From positions 248,001 through 312,000 of the forward strand of contig JACAAK010000015.1 in NCBI GenBank assembly GCA_025093985.1: DNA of 64,000 nucleotides. Direction: 5' to 3'. The stretch comes from Calvatia gigantea. Taxonomy: Eukaryota > Basidiomycota > Agaricomycetes > Agaricales > Lycoperdaceae. Shown here piece after piece: positions 12,140-23,251 of this stretch (its first letter is position 1; the number at the start of each line of letters is the position of its first letter). The position numbers were made by a program, and so were the translations under genes. Below the pieces are notes generated by a model, which had not been told where the DNA came from, made no database searches, and saw nothing but the letters and a program-made list of their open reading frames with translations.

Positions 12140-12475
12140 TGAATGCAGAGATTTGAGTATCAATTTCTCCAAATCAAAACTTGAATCGCTGCGGTCTACA
12201 GTTCCGTGTTTTTCGCATTTATACGTCTCCTTTTGTCTTATCTGCCAGTTTCGCTCCTGGAGCATATGCATTGAGAGTGTCGGGCGATCCTACACAACAA
12301 CAACAACGACAAAATGGCGCCGTTCGTGGTGAGCTGATTGAACCCGGATGAAGAACGTACACATCGATACTCAGGCTCAAATTTTTGTTATAACGAGGTC
12401 TGTGGTCGCAGAAACAGAATTTACAGACTTTGCGCGTTGGCCCGTGCAGAATATGAAACCGAATAGATCCCCTCA
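12140..12475 (-). pseudogene. Cysteine-rich family, decayed copy C
   Basis: Both exons are recognisable but shortened. The exon 2 part at about 12,150-12,290 still encodes the V-D-C region and LNAYA start, with a frame change. Exon 1, at about 12,355-12,465, has lost the residues between VEL and the first cysteines. No open frame joins them. It occupies the same relative position as the decayed copy H at 21,565-21,815. Confidence 0.6.
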
Positions 12476-12584
12476 GCTAGAGGATTAATTCTCCTGGGCT
12501 GAACCAGTAGGAACTGAGGTAATCTCAATACCTTGAGAGCCACACACTGCTTTATTGTCATACCATTAATCATTGCAATGATTC

Positions 12585-13470
12585 CTAGACCACAAAAATG
12601 CTACGAGATGATCCCACGTGGGCAAAGGAAGGTCCCCCGTCACCGTCATTGAGGAAATTAGTTAGTCCAATGGAGCCGCTGGAGGAACCTGTCATACGTC
12701 TAGGCGAGCTTAGGCCTCGAACTTGTTGAAACCAACTTGAGCTTGGGTCGTCATCCGTCCTGGGATGTTCGAGACTATCTTTTGCTTCTTGTGGTGATGG
12801 AGTTTTGACTTTGTCATCGAGAAGAGCAGCGACTTTCTCCTGCAGCTCGATATCGAACTTGAGCTGGAGGAAAAGGTGTTTATATTTTTTACGACACAGA
12901 TACAGATGTTGCTCACATTGAACATATCAAGGGCATCTCGGAGGTGGCCACGACATTGCTTGATGGCTTGCTTGCAGGGGTAGTGTATCCACATCCTCTT
13001 CCAGAAAGACTGCTTCTTGCCATATTTTTTGACACACTCCTCGATGAATTTCATGCCACTACCGGCGTTGTGGGTATAGGTTGAGGTATGAGGGGGGGAG
13101 GGGGGAGTGACCTACTTATACAGCTGAGCTGCGTCCTCTTGTAGATGCATGGGCTCAGAGCCATTCTGGGACACTTTCTCGGCTAGTGTCGCCGTGATCA
13201 GGCAACAACCCTTTGCTAAATCACGAAAATCTTCCTTGTTCCTCTCCACGGTCTGTAGCGTGCAATAAATACGTTCAGGATTGGGCCGAATAAACAACGT
13301 CCACCTCACCTGAACATCTTGGACAAGTAATAGTGCCGTCGTCGAAGCTACACCAATACCAGGGACCAATGATGCTGCAGCCTGAAGTACCTGACAGATG
13401 GGTTCACCGACCAAACTAGCGATATAGGTCTTCGATGCTATTGAAACCAGTGAGGCCGTTACTCTGAAGG
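12585..13470 (-). CDS. Four-helix-bundle (MLKL/HeLo-like N-domain) protein, copy 1, 5-prime end unclear
   Basis: Minus-strand exons encode LVGEPICQVLQAAASLVPGIG and VASTTALLLVQDVQ, then TVERNKEDFRDLAKGCCLITATLAEK, then MKFIEECVKKYGKKQSFWKRMW...GHLRDALDMFNV, then a tail ending SRSIFVV with stop at 12,585-12,587. This matches the all-helical N-domain seen in fungal proteins related to MLKL/HeLo cell-death domains; the assignment rests on pattern and residue memory only. Usually that domain precedes a kinase, TPR or NACHT region, but here only a short tail follows. Compared with copy 3, the segment upstream of the first helix has about five extra bases, and no in-frame ATG is present, so the gene may be truncated or start elsewhere. 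Confidence 0.55.
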
Positions 13471-14362
13471 TGGAGTTGATAACTAACTTACGAACCTGGG
13501 TCGAGCTCTATCATGTCCGGCGACTTAAGGAGGAAAGCCAGAGAATAAGTAGGATAACGGGGGTGGTTGTTGGTGGGCGCGTACTGGTGAGTTTTGATAC
13601 CGTTCGGTTTTTGTTGCCAATACACTCTGCGCCCCCGGCCACCTGGAAGCATTAAGATGTGGAGTCTGCAAGGCGATGCCCTCTGGCTTCGGCCTCGTGT
13701 ACAGCAGCCCTCAGTGGGCGCTAACTTAAATTCTGGTTCTTCGTTTATCTAATCTTTTAACATTCTCGTTGTATTTTGAATAATCGCATATACGTGAAGC
13801 TGTTAATTTCCTGAAAAAAAGCGGGATGTGATAATAGAGTTGAGGCTGATGATCCGTTTTTGTTGCCGCCCTTCAATCCACAGTTCATCTGAGGCACGTT
13901 GTGCGATTATCATTGTGTATGCGGTGCAGAGGTGGAGTGCTTCTGATTACGGAAGTGTGTTTATTTCAGCATCCTACATGTCATTTCCCTTGTTCATCCG
14001 GCCGGATCCGCATTTGTTCCTCGAGGCCATACAGTGGACTCTAACGAGAGGGCTGCGATCCTCGTTGACGAGAAAAATTGTCGCCCAAGCCCATGGTAGG
14101 AGAATGATGATATGGAAAAGAGTAGGGGTGTGCGAGCGGGTTGGGGGGCTATTTATGGAGCGTTTGTTGAATGTTCTATTGTCGACGTCCTAAATGAGCT
14201 ACTAAGTGCTCGGGTACCAAGTATGGACATGTAATTTATAGGAGCTCTGCAGACCATTTCAGTTGAAGAATTAAAGTAAGTAGATACTTTAAGGCTGTTC
14301 CTTGTGAAAGCACAGCACACTCCTACTGAAAAATTTATGGCAATCCTACTTCTCCGATGCTA
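13471..14362. other. Intergenic, duplicated; contains an empty Tc1 target site
   Basis: No gene recognised. The stretch matches 23,110-23,549 plus 25,157-25,552 and 37,633-38,215. Near 13,956 the sequence runs on without the Tc1/mariner that interrupts the paralogous position at 23,550-25,154. Confidence 0.6.
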
Positions 14363-14363
14363 G

Positions 14364-14590
14364 GGTGAAGAGATGGGGTGGTGATTCAAACAAGTAAATA
14401 GGGGGTGTTGTGACTGCGTCCCCCAGTCACGTTCAAGACCAAGATCCAGGAGACGGAAAACCGGGACCGAACGAGGAAAAACGAGAATTGAGAGAGACGA
14501 CGTCAGTAAACACGCCGTAGAAAGAGTCAAGATACATAGAGCGTATACGACAACGACAGGTCTTTACCAACTACTCACCGACATCTCTCG
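14364..14590 (-). repeat. LTR-like remnant related to the LTR of gypsy element 1
   Basis: It begins TGAAGAGATG and contains the hairpin GTGACTGCGT...CAGTCAC followed by AAGACC..ATCCAGGAG, as in the 708 bp LTRs at 44,572 and 59,755. The first hundred bases align by eye; after that similarity is weak. Comparable remnants lie at 21,309 and 25,553. It could instead be an older shared promoter sequence. Confidence 0.4.
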
Positions 14591-14635
14591 AGACAAAATA
14601 ACCCACAACCAGCGTCAGAATAACGTACTCAATCA

Positions 14636-14952
14636 ACATCTTCAATATCTATATCCTTCTTCAAAAATTTCCTCCATCCTATCAGCTAGTTTCACTCCGA
14701 GGGCGAACGTATTGAGTGGCGGGCGATCGCAAGCAAGTCAACACGAAAAAAGTCCACGCCTTGTCGAAAATAAAGACAAAAATCGGGATGATACACACGT
14801 CGGCGCGGAGAGATAGAGCCCTGAGTTTCTTGCGTGTCGCTCTACCGAGTTCGACTCGGACGTTGTTGCAGAATCTGTGGTCACAGAACAAACACGCGTT
14901 TAAATACTCCATCATCCCTCGAGACAAAATAACCCATACTGCAGCGCCACAA
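14636..14952 (-). pseudogene. Cysteine-rich family, decayed copy D
   Basis: Exon 1 (about 14,795-14,950) retains CDHRFCNNVRVELGR..KLRALSLRAD but has lost the first C-x2-H. Exon 2 (14,636-14,730) is cut short after LADRMEE, so the second motif is missing. No plausible full-length product. Confidence 0.6.
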
Positions 14953-14954
14953 CA

Positions 14955-15432
14955 AATCACTCAATCAACATCATTAACATCCACCTTCTTCCTCTTCTCC
15001 CCGTTCTGCGCTGGCGCCCGCTTGGCGCCCCCCTGTCACACTTCATAACGGCGGCAGCAGTGACTCTCAACCCTTCCAGCACCTCGAGAGACTTCAAAAC
15101 CAACCCCGCCTAATCGAAACGATCACTACAGTCGAACAGTTCCATATTCTCGGCATTTATCCGTCTCTTCTGCCCTATCAGCCGGTCTCTGAGTAGGATC
15201 GTGCCTCGGGCGCGAAACCGACACACAAAAAGATCCGCGCCCCGTCGAAAACTAAAAGAATAAATAAAAATTGGGATGACACACACGTCGGCGTGAAGGG
15301 ATAGGGCTCTGAGTTTCTTTGTGTATCCCTTAGGCAGAGTCCTACCCGCGACGTTGTTGCAGGATCTGATACATGTGGTTGAAGAAACACATGTGGGCAG
15401 CGCCCGCGGCCGTGGTCGGTGCCAGAACATGG
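14955..15432 (-). pseudogene. Cysteine-rich family, decayed copy E
   Basis: Exon 2 (about 14,960-15,200) keeps the tail and the D-C-S-D region but has an in-frame stop after FD and frame changes. Exon 1 (about 15,290-15,430) has the DHGRGRCPHVF region out of frame with the following block. It lies directly beside copy D, so two family members are adjacent here. Confidence 0.6.
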
Positions 15433-15933
15433 GATCGTTTACGGGTTTATCGTCAGTCCATGATACTTACCCATGGCAGCAAATGAGGTGAGTAAATGCA
15501 TGGAGTCACGGAGCGTCGATTTTCGTAGTAGTACTTCCGTATAAATAATTAGACAGATAGGGGCATTATAGAACGGTAACTAGTATTCATGTAGAGGATG
15601 TCTCCTCAGGATAAAACGAAAAACCTCTACATTAAATTCACGAGCAAAAAACCAAACAGATTGGAGAAACGCGTAAAGTTTCAAAAGAGAATGGGGGAGG
15701 CAAAAGTAAGTTAGATACTAGACGTCATTTGCTCCCAGGAGAACGGGACGTCGTTTAGTTCGCCTCATTAGCCACGGGCGCTCAGAACGATATCTATTTG
15801 GAGAACCTCAGGTTATTTCCTCATGAGTAGCAATGATTGACCGAATACCTACCCCCTTTAAAACTCCCACCCGGCATAACTGCACCGATCCTCGTCCCGC
15901 TTCCCGCTATGTGTTCCACCTCTTGAGTTTCGG
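15433..15933. other. Intergenic, no gene recognised
   Basis: A stretch near 15,630-15,690 resembles 62,070-62,130, placing this in the same duplicated context as the region upstream of 63 kb. No open frame of note. Confidence 0.5.
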
Positions 15934-16252
15934 TCAGAAAGAAGTCCAACTGACACATACTAATTGTGGTATGATTGTTTGTCCTGGGAGCCCGGGGAAG
16001 TGGAACGGTCTCAGAACGTTGAGGGGCAGGGGTAGAGTTGGGAGGATGTTGAGGGCGTGCAGGAGGTCGTTTGGAAGAAGGTGTTTGTGTGCTTCACCTT
16101 GCCCGTTCGCGTCGAGTGGACCACTGCTTAAATCAATTTTTCCTTCTGTTTCGAGACCTATGAGTTCTTTTTCCATGGCAAAAGGTAAGGTAGCAAGCAC
16201 ATACCAATTTTACCACCTGGTGCGACGATGCCTATCGCACCATTGCCGACAT
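15934..16252 (-). CDS. Downstream exons of four-helix gene copy 2, or a separate small gene
   Basis: Two blocks follow the four-helix copy on the same strand: RIIDVGNGAIGIVAPGGKIG and, across a good GT-AG intron, LETEGKIDLSSGPLDANG with a proline-rich continuation. The same pair of blocks follows copy 4 (near 62,429-62,760), and a related block (VKDGASMIGAVAPGAQIDIG) occurs in the gene at 18,263-19,139. They are in a different frame from the preceding SLCRFHQF..PTHPNVS end, so either an extra splice joins them to the helix domain or they belong to another transcript. Confidence 0.4.
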
Positions 16253-17060
16253 CTATGATACGTTTGGGTGAGTTGGGTCCCGGAACTGGTGAAACCGACA
16301 CAAACTAATTTCAGTTCTGTTATTCGGCCCGGGATTCCCAGGACTGTCCTCTGCTTCTTGTAATCCTTCAAGCTGAGGTAGAGTTCTGGCTTTGCCGTTG
16401 AGCAAATCAGCGACCTGCTGCCGCAGCTCAATTTGGGACCTCAGCTAGAGGGAAAGGTGTTTATGCCTGTCTGACATGGATACCAACATCACTTACGCTA
16501 AACATATCTAGAGCACTTTGAAGGCGGCCCTGACACTGCTCGATGGTCCGCTTGTAAGCGGAGTGTTTCCGTATCCTCTTCCAGATGGACTGCTTCCTGC
16601 CGTACTTTTTGACGCACTCCCCAATGAATTCCATGTCCCTATTGGAGTTGTGAGTCTGAGTTGAAATATGAGGGGAAAAGCAACCTACTCATGCAATTGA
16701 GCTGCGTCCTCGCTTAACTGTGTATGCTCAGATTCATTTTCTGGCCTTATTCTAATGACTAGCGTTGCTATAATTAGGCAACTGGTCTTTGCAAGTCTAC
16801 GAAAATCTTCTTTGTTTTTCTCCGCGGTCTGAGGTTTTCATTAAACACTCAGGATCATACCAATTGAATGACATCCACCCCTTACCTGAACTGCTTCGGC
16901 AAGCATAAGGGCAGCCGTTGCAACCACAGGAACTGCAGGAACCAGGGGACCTACACTCTGGAGTATTCGGCAGACACTTCCACCGATCAAACTAACGATG
17001 AGGGTCTTCGATGCTGTCGAGACTAATGAAACCGTCACTCTGAAAGAAGGCGTAATGGCT
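16253..17060 (-). CDS. Four-helix-bundle (MLKL/HeLo-like N-domain) protein, copy 2
   Basis: In order: VSLVSTASKTLIVSLIGG..CRILQSVGPLVPAVPVVATAA, an intron, TAEKNKEDFRRLAKTSCLIIATL, an intron, MEFIGECVKKYGRKQSIWKRIRKH..RTIEQCQGRLQSALDMFS, an intron, and an IELRQQVADLLNGKART tail ending PTHPNVS (stop 16,253-16,255). All joints are in frame. The start is not certain: the family frame opens with GTG ACG GTT near 17,038 and no ATG lies in that frame immediately upstream. The domain assignment is from pattern only. The protein is much more diverged from copies 1 and 3 than those are from each other. Confidence 0.5.
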
Positions 17061-18144
17061 GCGAACCTGGTTTGAGCTCTATCATTTGGCAGTTTAAGAA
17101 GGGAAGCAAGAGAACTAGTAGGAAGAGAGGAGTAGTTGTTTCCGGATGCCCACTGGTGGGGGGGTTAAATTGTTTTCGGATTTTGTTGCCTACACTCCGC
17201 GCTCCTGGCCACCCGGAAGTATCAAAATATTGGCCGTGCAAGGCAATGCCTTCTGACTTCCGACCTCATGTACGGAAGCGTTCAATAAGCGCCAACCAGA
17301 GTCCTGGTTCCTCATTCACCCAACCTTTTAAATGTTCCCCTCGTACAGTATGTTAAATGCCAGCCAGTCAGGGTTTTCTTGGGGTTGAAGAGCACCAGAT
17401 CCCAGTTAACTCCTGATTGGCTCTCCCAGTAACGATGGCTCTCCCAGTAACGACCAATTTCTGCCCAGGTAGAGTGTGTCTGAGGAACACCAGATCGACG
17501 TTCCTCATGCAAAGGCTGGACCACTGCCATGTGTTCCTCCAGGACAATGCCATTCCCATGAAACTTCTATTTCCTATGCCACCAAAAAGGCACCCCCTGA
17601 TGATACAGCTGAGGCTATTGTTGTCGCCTTCCTTCCACGGTTCACCTAGATCACGTTGTGGGAACTTAGAGTAACTACCCTTGAATGCTGTGCAAGGTGG
17701 CGCACTTCTGACTGGGTAAGTGCTGTTCTGTTCTAACGCCCAGGATGTCATTCCCTTGTGTTCGTCGGCGTTCGTTTCTCGAGGCCACACAACCGCGTGT
17801 TGAGAAGAGAGCCGTGATTGTCGAGGCTATGACAGAGGCAATGTACTCTTGTTCCTATTCCGTGTTGTAAGCAAGGCTGTCCTGTGCTTCCTGTCAAGAA
17901 AAGTACAACTATCAGTTATAGGGGGTACAGCTCGTTTCTTTAATTATATCATCTTGATACCTGAATTTGGCGCTTAATTGGCTAAGACGTACCGTGTTGG
18001 ACGGAACGCGCTCCCAGTGTGGCTTCTGATGTTATCGCACCGCCAAAAAAGAATTTACGTGGTCCTTGGTACAACACGCTCTCCTATCGTCACTTTTCCT
18101 CCCAGGTGCATAGCCCAGCTCGGGACCCTTGTTATGATGTCCAG
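17061..18144. other. Intergenic, no gene recognised
   Basis: It contains the promoter side of copy 2 and, from about 17,360, sequence resembling 63,870-64,000 (GAACACCAGATC and CAGTAACGACCAATTTCTGC blocks). Open frames here are short and without recognisable domains. Confidence 0.5.
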
Positions 18145-18152
18145 TATAAAAT
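18145..18152 (+). promoter_or_regulatory. TATA box upstream of the gene at 18,263
   Basis: TATAAAAT on the plus strand, about 110 bp upstream of the ATG at 18,263. Confidence 0.5.
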
Positions 18153-18262
18153 AGAATCCATGTAATTTGCACACACCAACCGCGAAATCCTTCCCTTTAC
18201 ACTCTTCGCTGCACATACCATCTGTAACTCGTCCCCATTTCATTTCCCGAGAACCACGACCC

Positions 18263-19139
18263 ATGTCATTCTTTGAAGGAGCAAACGATTTTGAGATCAA
18301 TGGGGGAAGCTTTAAGAGCAGCTCATACACCAACAAGGCAGATAATCGCACCACCATTAGTATGTCCCAATTTCACATCTTTCATTGTGGAGCGCTGATC
18401 GAAGGCGCGTTGTGGTTACTGTCAAAGATGGTGCAAGTATGATAGGGGCTGTTGCACCAGGCGCGCAGATTGATATTGGTATGTGCCTGGTCATTGTCAC
18501 TGCTTACAAGGTCATAACTCACGGTTCTTTGAGCAACAGGAAGCATGAATTTAAGCCGTCCACAGCAACCCGTCGAGCAGCAATATTCCCGCCTCACATT
18601 GCTCCCTAATGATCCCAACGTCCTCCCCCGGGGTCATGGAGAGGCGATCAATCGTACCGCGATTGGTATGTGATGCTAGTTCAACGTGCTGTGATTGAAG
18701 TTCATTGAAGTGAAACGTAGGCACTAATGGGGTGGGCATACAAAATGTAAACCAAGAGTGTGACCAAATGCTGCTCGCCCTTGCAACTGCAATCCTTCAG
18801 CTACAAGGCCCTGCAAATGCTATATTGCAAGCTCTGGGGGGACAAAGCGCAGATCAGATCCCGATTTCTGTGCAACCTCCATCCACAGCTGCGGCGCCTC
18901 TCCCAAATGCAGCAGTGACCGCTATTGCTTCAACCGTAGCGAGTCTCCCGGTGACATCCGCACAACTTTCGACCCCCTTGCCGACTCCGCCCATTCCTAG
19001 ATCTGCAACTCCTTCCCCTACCCCGTCGACTAATACAGGAATCAGGTCATCAGGAAGTACGGCATCCATCCCCCGGAGTGAAAAACGAAAATCACCACTT
19101 AGGAAATTCTTTGGGAAGAAGAGTGAAGACGCACATTAG
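18263..19139 (+). CDS. Multi-exon protein with FFEGANDFEINGGSF N-terminus
   Basis: The N-terminus MSFFEGANDFEINGGSFKS is a pattern I recognise from many agaricomycete proteins (beta-strand-like FxxAxxFxIxGGxF), some of which carry NACHT or helical domains. It is followed by RRRVVVTVKDGASMIGAVAPGAQ, an intron, SMNLSRPQQPVEQQYSRLTL...GEAINRTAI, an intron, and a last exon CDQMLLALATAILQLQGPANAILQALGG with a Ser/Thr/Pro-rich stretch and a basic tail SEKRKSPLRKFFGKK. The last two introns (start GTATGTGCC and GTATGTGAT) join in frame. Between 18,359 and 18,390 the frame must change across only about 32 bp, too short for a normal intron, so either a very short intron or a frameshift is present. Function unknown. 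Confidence 0.55.
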
Positions 19140-19703
19140 GACAGGTTTCAAATCGGTGATTGCTTCTGATCGGGCCTTTGTTGTTTAATATGTCACGCTC
19201 TTGTGCTCAATACAGATCCACTGTTGTAATGAAGATTGAGGATTTAGGCATGTTCACTGAACTAGACGAAGCATCGAAAATCAACATCGTGAAGTCCCAC
19301 TCTCCTTTCATTCTTATCTACTGCCCCCTTGGAACCCCCTGTCACATACGCAGCACCACTCGACCGTTCGAAGACTGAGCTTTCAAGCACCAATTTCATC
19401 CAGTGGAATTAATCATCACAATGGACAGTAGGAACAAACTTCCGAAGTTGTAGATTTCACAACCATTCAAATTCTGAAATTTTATACTGGGATACTCTGA
19501 GTTATTTGGACCACAACAATGTTTAGCTATATCTCATGGCTTCACCAGTTGCTTCCGTCGGGAACTAGATGGTTCAGTTGAATCTCCCAAAAAGCAAGTC
19601 AGTGGGTGGTTCAGAAAGAGCATGGTGCCAAATGAGCGCCATAGCTTCTACCAGCAGGAAACATCAGCATAATTTGAAACCGTGACTGCACCCCCTGTCA
19701 CCC
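19140..19703. other. Intergenic with a relic of the cysteine-rich exon 2
   Basis: At about 19,325-19,440 the sequence matches the minus-strand exon 2 tail of the cysteine-rich family (GGGGGT.. to the FDW region) but is broken by several differences. The rest shows no gene. Confidence 0.4.
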
Positions 19704-20192
19704 TCAACTACTCACACCCAGTGGCACCGCCGTCAACGTCCCACTCTCAAAATGCTCCTGTAAACTATTCCTCTTGCTCATCCACCTCCTACTCTCATTT
19801 GCCTCCATAGCCTCTTGCTTAATAATCGATGTCTAGTCAAAGCACACTGCGCAATCTACCGTCTTGTGTTTCTCGCACTGGAAAGATTCTTCCGTGTGTA
19901 TTGCCGGGACAGCGCCGTGCACGAAAGCGTTTAAAGGATGCCGTTGCTACGGTAGTTGTGGAAAGTTGGCATGTTCAGACGCACAAGAGAGATGACATGA
20001 TCGGAGGGGGAGGTGCAAGTAAGTGCTCACCTCGACTTCACCGTCCAAGAACTCGGATATCTCGTGTAGCTCAACGTCGATCTTGACGTTGTTGCTCATC
20101 CTGTGGTCACAACAACACGCCTGGCAGTATTCATCCCCGTGCGCAGCACAGAACATGAATTGGTTGACGATGATGTGTTCAATCTTCGAGAT
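19704..20192 (-). pseudogene. Cysteine-rich family, inactivated copy F
   Basis: Near-identical twin of copy A. The start codon position reads ATC instead of ATG (20,190-20,192), and the tryptophan after the second motif is replaced by a TAG stop (FD-stop-TSIIKQ). The splice donor and both C-x2-H-x4-C-x2-C sets are otherwise intact, so inactivation is recent. Confidence 0.75.
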
Positions 20193-20593
20193 AGTGATGA
20201 TTGAATAATATGAATTGAATAAATGAATGACAGCAAATGAGAGTGTGGGTGGATGGACGGGGTTAGTACTTGGAAGGGGTGTTGACGCTTAGAGAAGACT
20301 ATTAATGTTGAGCTGGCCTGCTCTGCTACGACTACTTAAATATAGAACCCTGGGCACCTTGTTCAGTTCACTTCAATTTACTGCCAAGTACATTCATTTA
20401 TTGACACATCACGGCATATCTGACACTGATAGCTCTTTACCACTTATCGAACCACGAAAGACGCCGCTAATCCATCAACGCTTACTTTGATGGAATAGGC
20501 ATTCGAGAATACATACACACGTTAAAATGCTCCATCATCCCTTGAGACAAAATAACCCATACTGCAGTGCCAGAACAAATCACTCAATCAACA

Positions 20594-21091
20594 TCATTGA
20601 CATCCACCTTCTTCTTCTCCAACGTTCTGTGCTGGCGCCCACTTGGCGCCCCCTGTCACATTCACGGCGGCGGCGGCACTGGCTTCCCTCAACTGTTCCA
20701 TCACTTCAAGAGATCTGAGTATCAATTTCTCCCAATCAAAACAATCGCTGCAGTCTACAGTTCTGTGTTTGTCGCATTTATACGTCTCATCTTTCTTATT
20801 CGCCAGTCTTGCGCCTAGAGCATACCCACTAAGTGCCGGATGATCCTATACCACAACGTCAATAACAGAATGGCGCTGCTGGTGATGAGACAACTGGGCA
20901 CAGACGGGCTGAACGGTACGTACATCGATATCAACGAAGGCGTCCTCTAATCTCTCTTGTGTCACCTCATCAAACTCCATGAGGATGTTGTTGCTAAGTC
21001 TGTGGTCGCAGAAACACAAGGCGCAGTAGTCGCACCCGTAGTCGATGCAGAATATGAAATTATTGACGAGAAAGTTATCGCCAAAGTCCAT
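20594..21091 (-). CDS. Small cysteine-rich two-exon protein, copy G (139 aa)
   Basis: Twin of copy B. Exon 1 is 20,924-21,091 (56 codons, MDFGDNFLVNNFIFC...), followed by an intron starting GTACGT. Exon 2 is 20,594-20,845 (83 codons plus stop). Motif 1 reads FCIDYGCDYCALCFCDHR, in which the histidine of C-x2-H is replaced by tyrosine. Motif 2 reads YKCDKHRTVDCSDCFDW and is complete. The last residues differ from copy B because of a small frame change near the end (…NVGEEEGGCQ). The frame is open, so it may be expressed, but the His-to-Tyr change could impair the first site. Confidence 0.65.
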
Positions 21092-21308
21092 GATTGGAGA
21101 ATGATGGTATGGAAAAGACCAAGTAAGAGTGGTGTGAGCTCGTCGACGTCTGAAATGGTTACTTACTAAATCCAAAAGGTACCGGATATAGACAAGTTAT
21201 TTATATGAGCTCCGTAAGAGTAGATAGTATAATGTTTTCCCTCGTGAAAGCACGGCACACTCCTACTGAAAAACTATGGCAAGCCTACTTCTCCGATGCT
21301 AAGGTGAA

Positions 21309-21530
21309 GAGATGAGGTAGCGATCCAGGACAAGTAATTACATAACATAGGGCGTTGTGACTGCGTCCGCTAGTAACATTCAAGACCATAATCCAGGAGA
21401 CGGAAAACCGGGACCTAATGAGGAATAACGAAAACAGAGAGACGACGTCAGTAAGCATGTGCGTAGAAGGAGTCGTGATACATAGAGTACATTCGACAAC
21501 GATAGGCCTTTACCAATTACTCACCAGCAT
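21309..21530 (-). repeat. LTR-like remnant related to gypsy element 1
   Basis: TGAAGAGATGAGG start and the GTGACTGCGTCC..AGTAAC core, as at 14,364 and 25,553. Visual similarity only. Confidence 0.35.
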
Positions 21531-21564
21531 TTCTCGAGACGAAATAACCCACACCCAGCACCAA

Positions 21565-21815
21565 GACAACACACTCAATCTTGAGCGCCGAGGGATCCTT
21601 TACAACAACAACAACAGAATGGCGCCGTTGGTAATGAGACGATTGAGCCCGGACGAGGAACGTTGCATCGATACTGAGGCTCAAATCTTTGAATCTCTCT
21701 TGCGTCGTTTCGCTGAATTTTGTGCGGATGTTATTACGAGGTCTATGGTCGCAGAAACCGAATCCACAAACCTAGCGCCCGCGGTCTGTGGAGAACATGG
21801 AACAGAATAGATCTT
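21565..21815 (-). pseudogene. Cysteine-rich family, decayed copy H
   Basis: Exon 1 residues around the CDHR region and the downstream helix are recognisable on the minus strand (21,670-21,815), but most of exon 2 is deleted: only its first bases remain near 21,585-21,600. It is positionally equivalent to copy C. Confidence 0.55.
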
Positions 21816-22250
21816 CTCAGTCAACCCGATAACACACGAGAGTCTTGAAGAAGGAGTCAGTACACCAGTGCTTAGACGGTGTAACGAGTAGCGTCGAAGA
21901 GAAACTTTTATGCGTGCTAAAGGTTGTAGAGGCTGTGGATCAGTTGGCCCATGAACTGGCACCCGATCCGCACCTCACACCAATCAAATATTACACTGAC
22001 AATTCAGCTAAACTATTTATTGTACGCAGGGTCCGTTTGGCCACAGATCCTGTCACGAGACAGTTGTCTGTGCCAAAAATACTAAATAATAAAAATAAAA
22101 TCGAGGAAAGGAGAGATCACCCCTTCATAAAAGTCTCCATGAGATCAGGATTAATCCTCCTGGGCTTAACTGGTAGGAACTGAGGTAATCTCAATACCTT
22201 GAGAGCCAGACACTACTTTATTGTCATATCATTAATCATTGCAATGATTT
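21816..22250. other. Intergenic, no gene recognised
   Basis: From about 22,145 it matches 12,480-12,584, the 3-prime flank of the four-helix copy 1. No gene seen. Confidence 0.5.
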
Positions 22251-23108
22251 CTAGACCACAAAAATGCTACGAGATGATCCCAAATGGGCAAAGGAAGGTC
22301 CCCCGTCACCGTCATTGAGGAAATTAGTTAGTCCAATGGAGCCACTGGAGGAACCTGTCATACGTCTGGGCAAGTTTAGCCCTCGAACTTGTTGAAACCA
22401 ACTTGAACTGAGATCGTTATCCATCCTGGGATATTCGAGGCTACCTTTTGCTTCTTGTGGTGATGGAGTTTTGACTTTGTCATCGAGAAGAGCAGCGACT
22501 TTCTCTTGTAGCTCAATATCGGACTTGAGCTAGAGAGAAATATGTTTGTGATTTTTACGACACGGATACAAGTGTTGCTTACGTTGTACATATCAAGGGC
22601 ACCTCGGAGGTGGCCACGACATTGCTTGATGGCTCGCTTGTAGGGGTAGTGTATCCACATCCTCTTCCAGAAAGACTGCTTCTTGCCATACTTTTTGGCG
22701 CACTCCTCAATGAATTTCATGCCACTATCGGGGTTGTGGGCATAACTTAAAATATGAGGGAAAAGGTGACCTACTTATGCAACTGAGCGGCGTCCTCTTG
22801 TAGATGCATGGGCACGGAGCCATTCTGGGGGCCCGCTCTCTCAGCTAGTGTTGCCATGATCAGGCAACAACCCTTTGCTAAGTCACGAAAATCTTCCTTG
22901 TTTCTCTCCACGGTCTAGCATACAATAAATGTTCAGGGTTGGGCCGAATAAACAACATCTACCTCACCTGAACATCTTGGACAAGTAATAGTGCCGTCGT
23001 TGAAGCCACACCAATACCAGGGACCAATGATGCTGCAGCCTGGAGTCTCTGACAGATGGGTTCACCGACCAAACTGGCAATATAGGTCTTCGATGCTGTT
23101 GAAACCAT
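22251..23108 (-). CDS. Four-helix-bundle (MLKL/HeLo-like N-domain) protein, copy 3
   Basis: The best-preserved copy. From ATG at 23,108: MVSTASKTYIASLVGEPICQ, then LQAAASLVPGIGVASTTALL, an intron (GTGAGG...TAG), TVERNKEDFRDLAKGCCLIM..MHLQEDAAQLH, an intron (GTAGGT...TAG), GMKFIEECAKKYGKKQSFWK..GHLRGALDMYNV, an intron (GTAAGC...TAG), and LKSDIELQEKVAALLDDKVK with a Ser/Gly-rich tail ending SRSIFVV. All joints are in frame and give about 240 residues. The arrangement resembles the N-terminal four-helix bundle of fungal MLKL/HeLo-like proteins, which in family members acts at membranes, but the usual second domain is absent. A TATA box lies at 23,245-23,251. The start is the first in-frame ATG. 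Confidence 0.6.
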
Positions 23109-23244
23109 TGAAGCAGTTACTCTGAAGGTGGTGTCAATAGCTACGAACCTGGGTCGAGCTCTATCATGCTGGTGACCTAAGGAGGAAAGCCAGAGAATAA
23201 GTAGGATAACGGGGGTGGTTGTTGGTGGGCGCCTACTGGTGAAA

Positions 23245-23251
23245 TTTTATA
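23245..23251 (-). promoter_or_regulatory. TATA box of four-helix copy 3
   Basis: The minus strand reads TATAAAA, about 140 bp upstream of the chosen ATG. The same element is kept upstream of copy 4 and in the duplicated fragment at 37,780. Confidence 0.45.
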
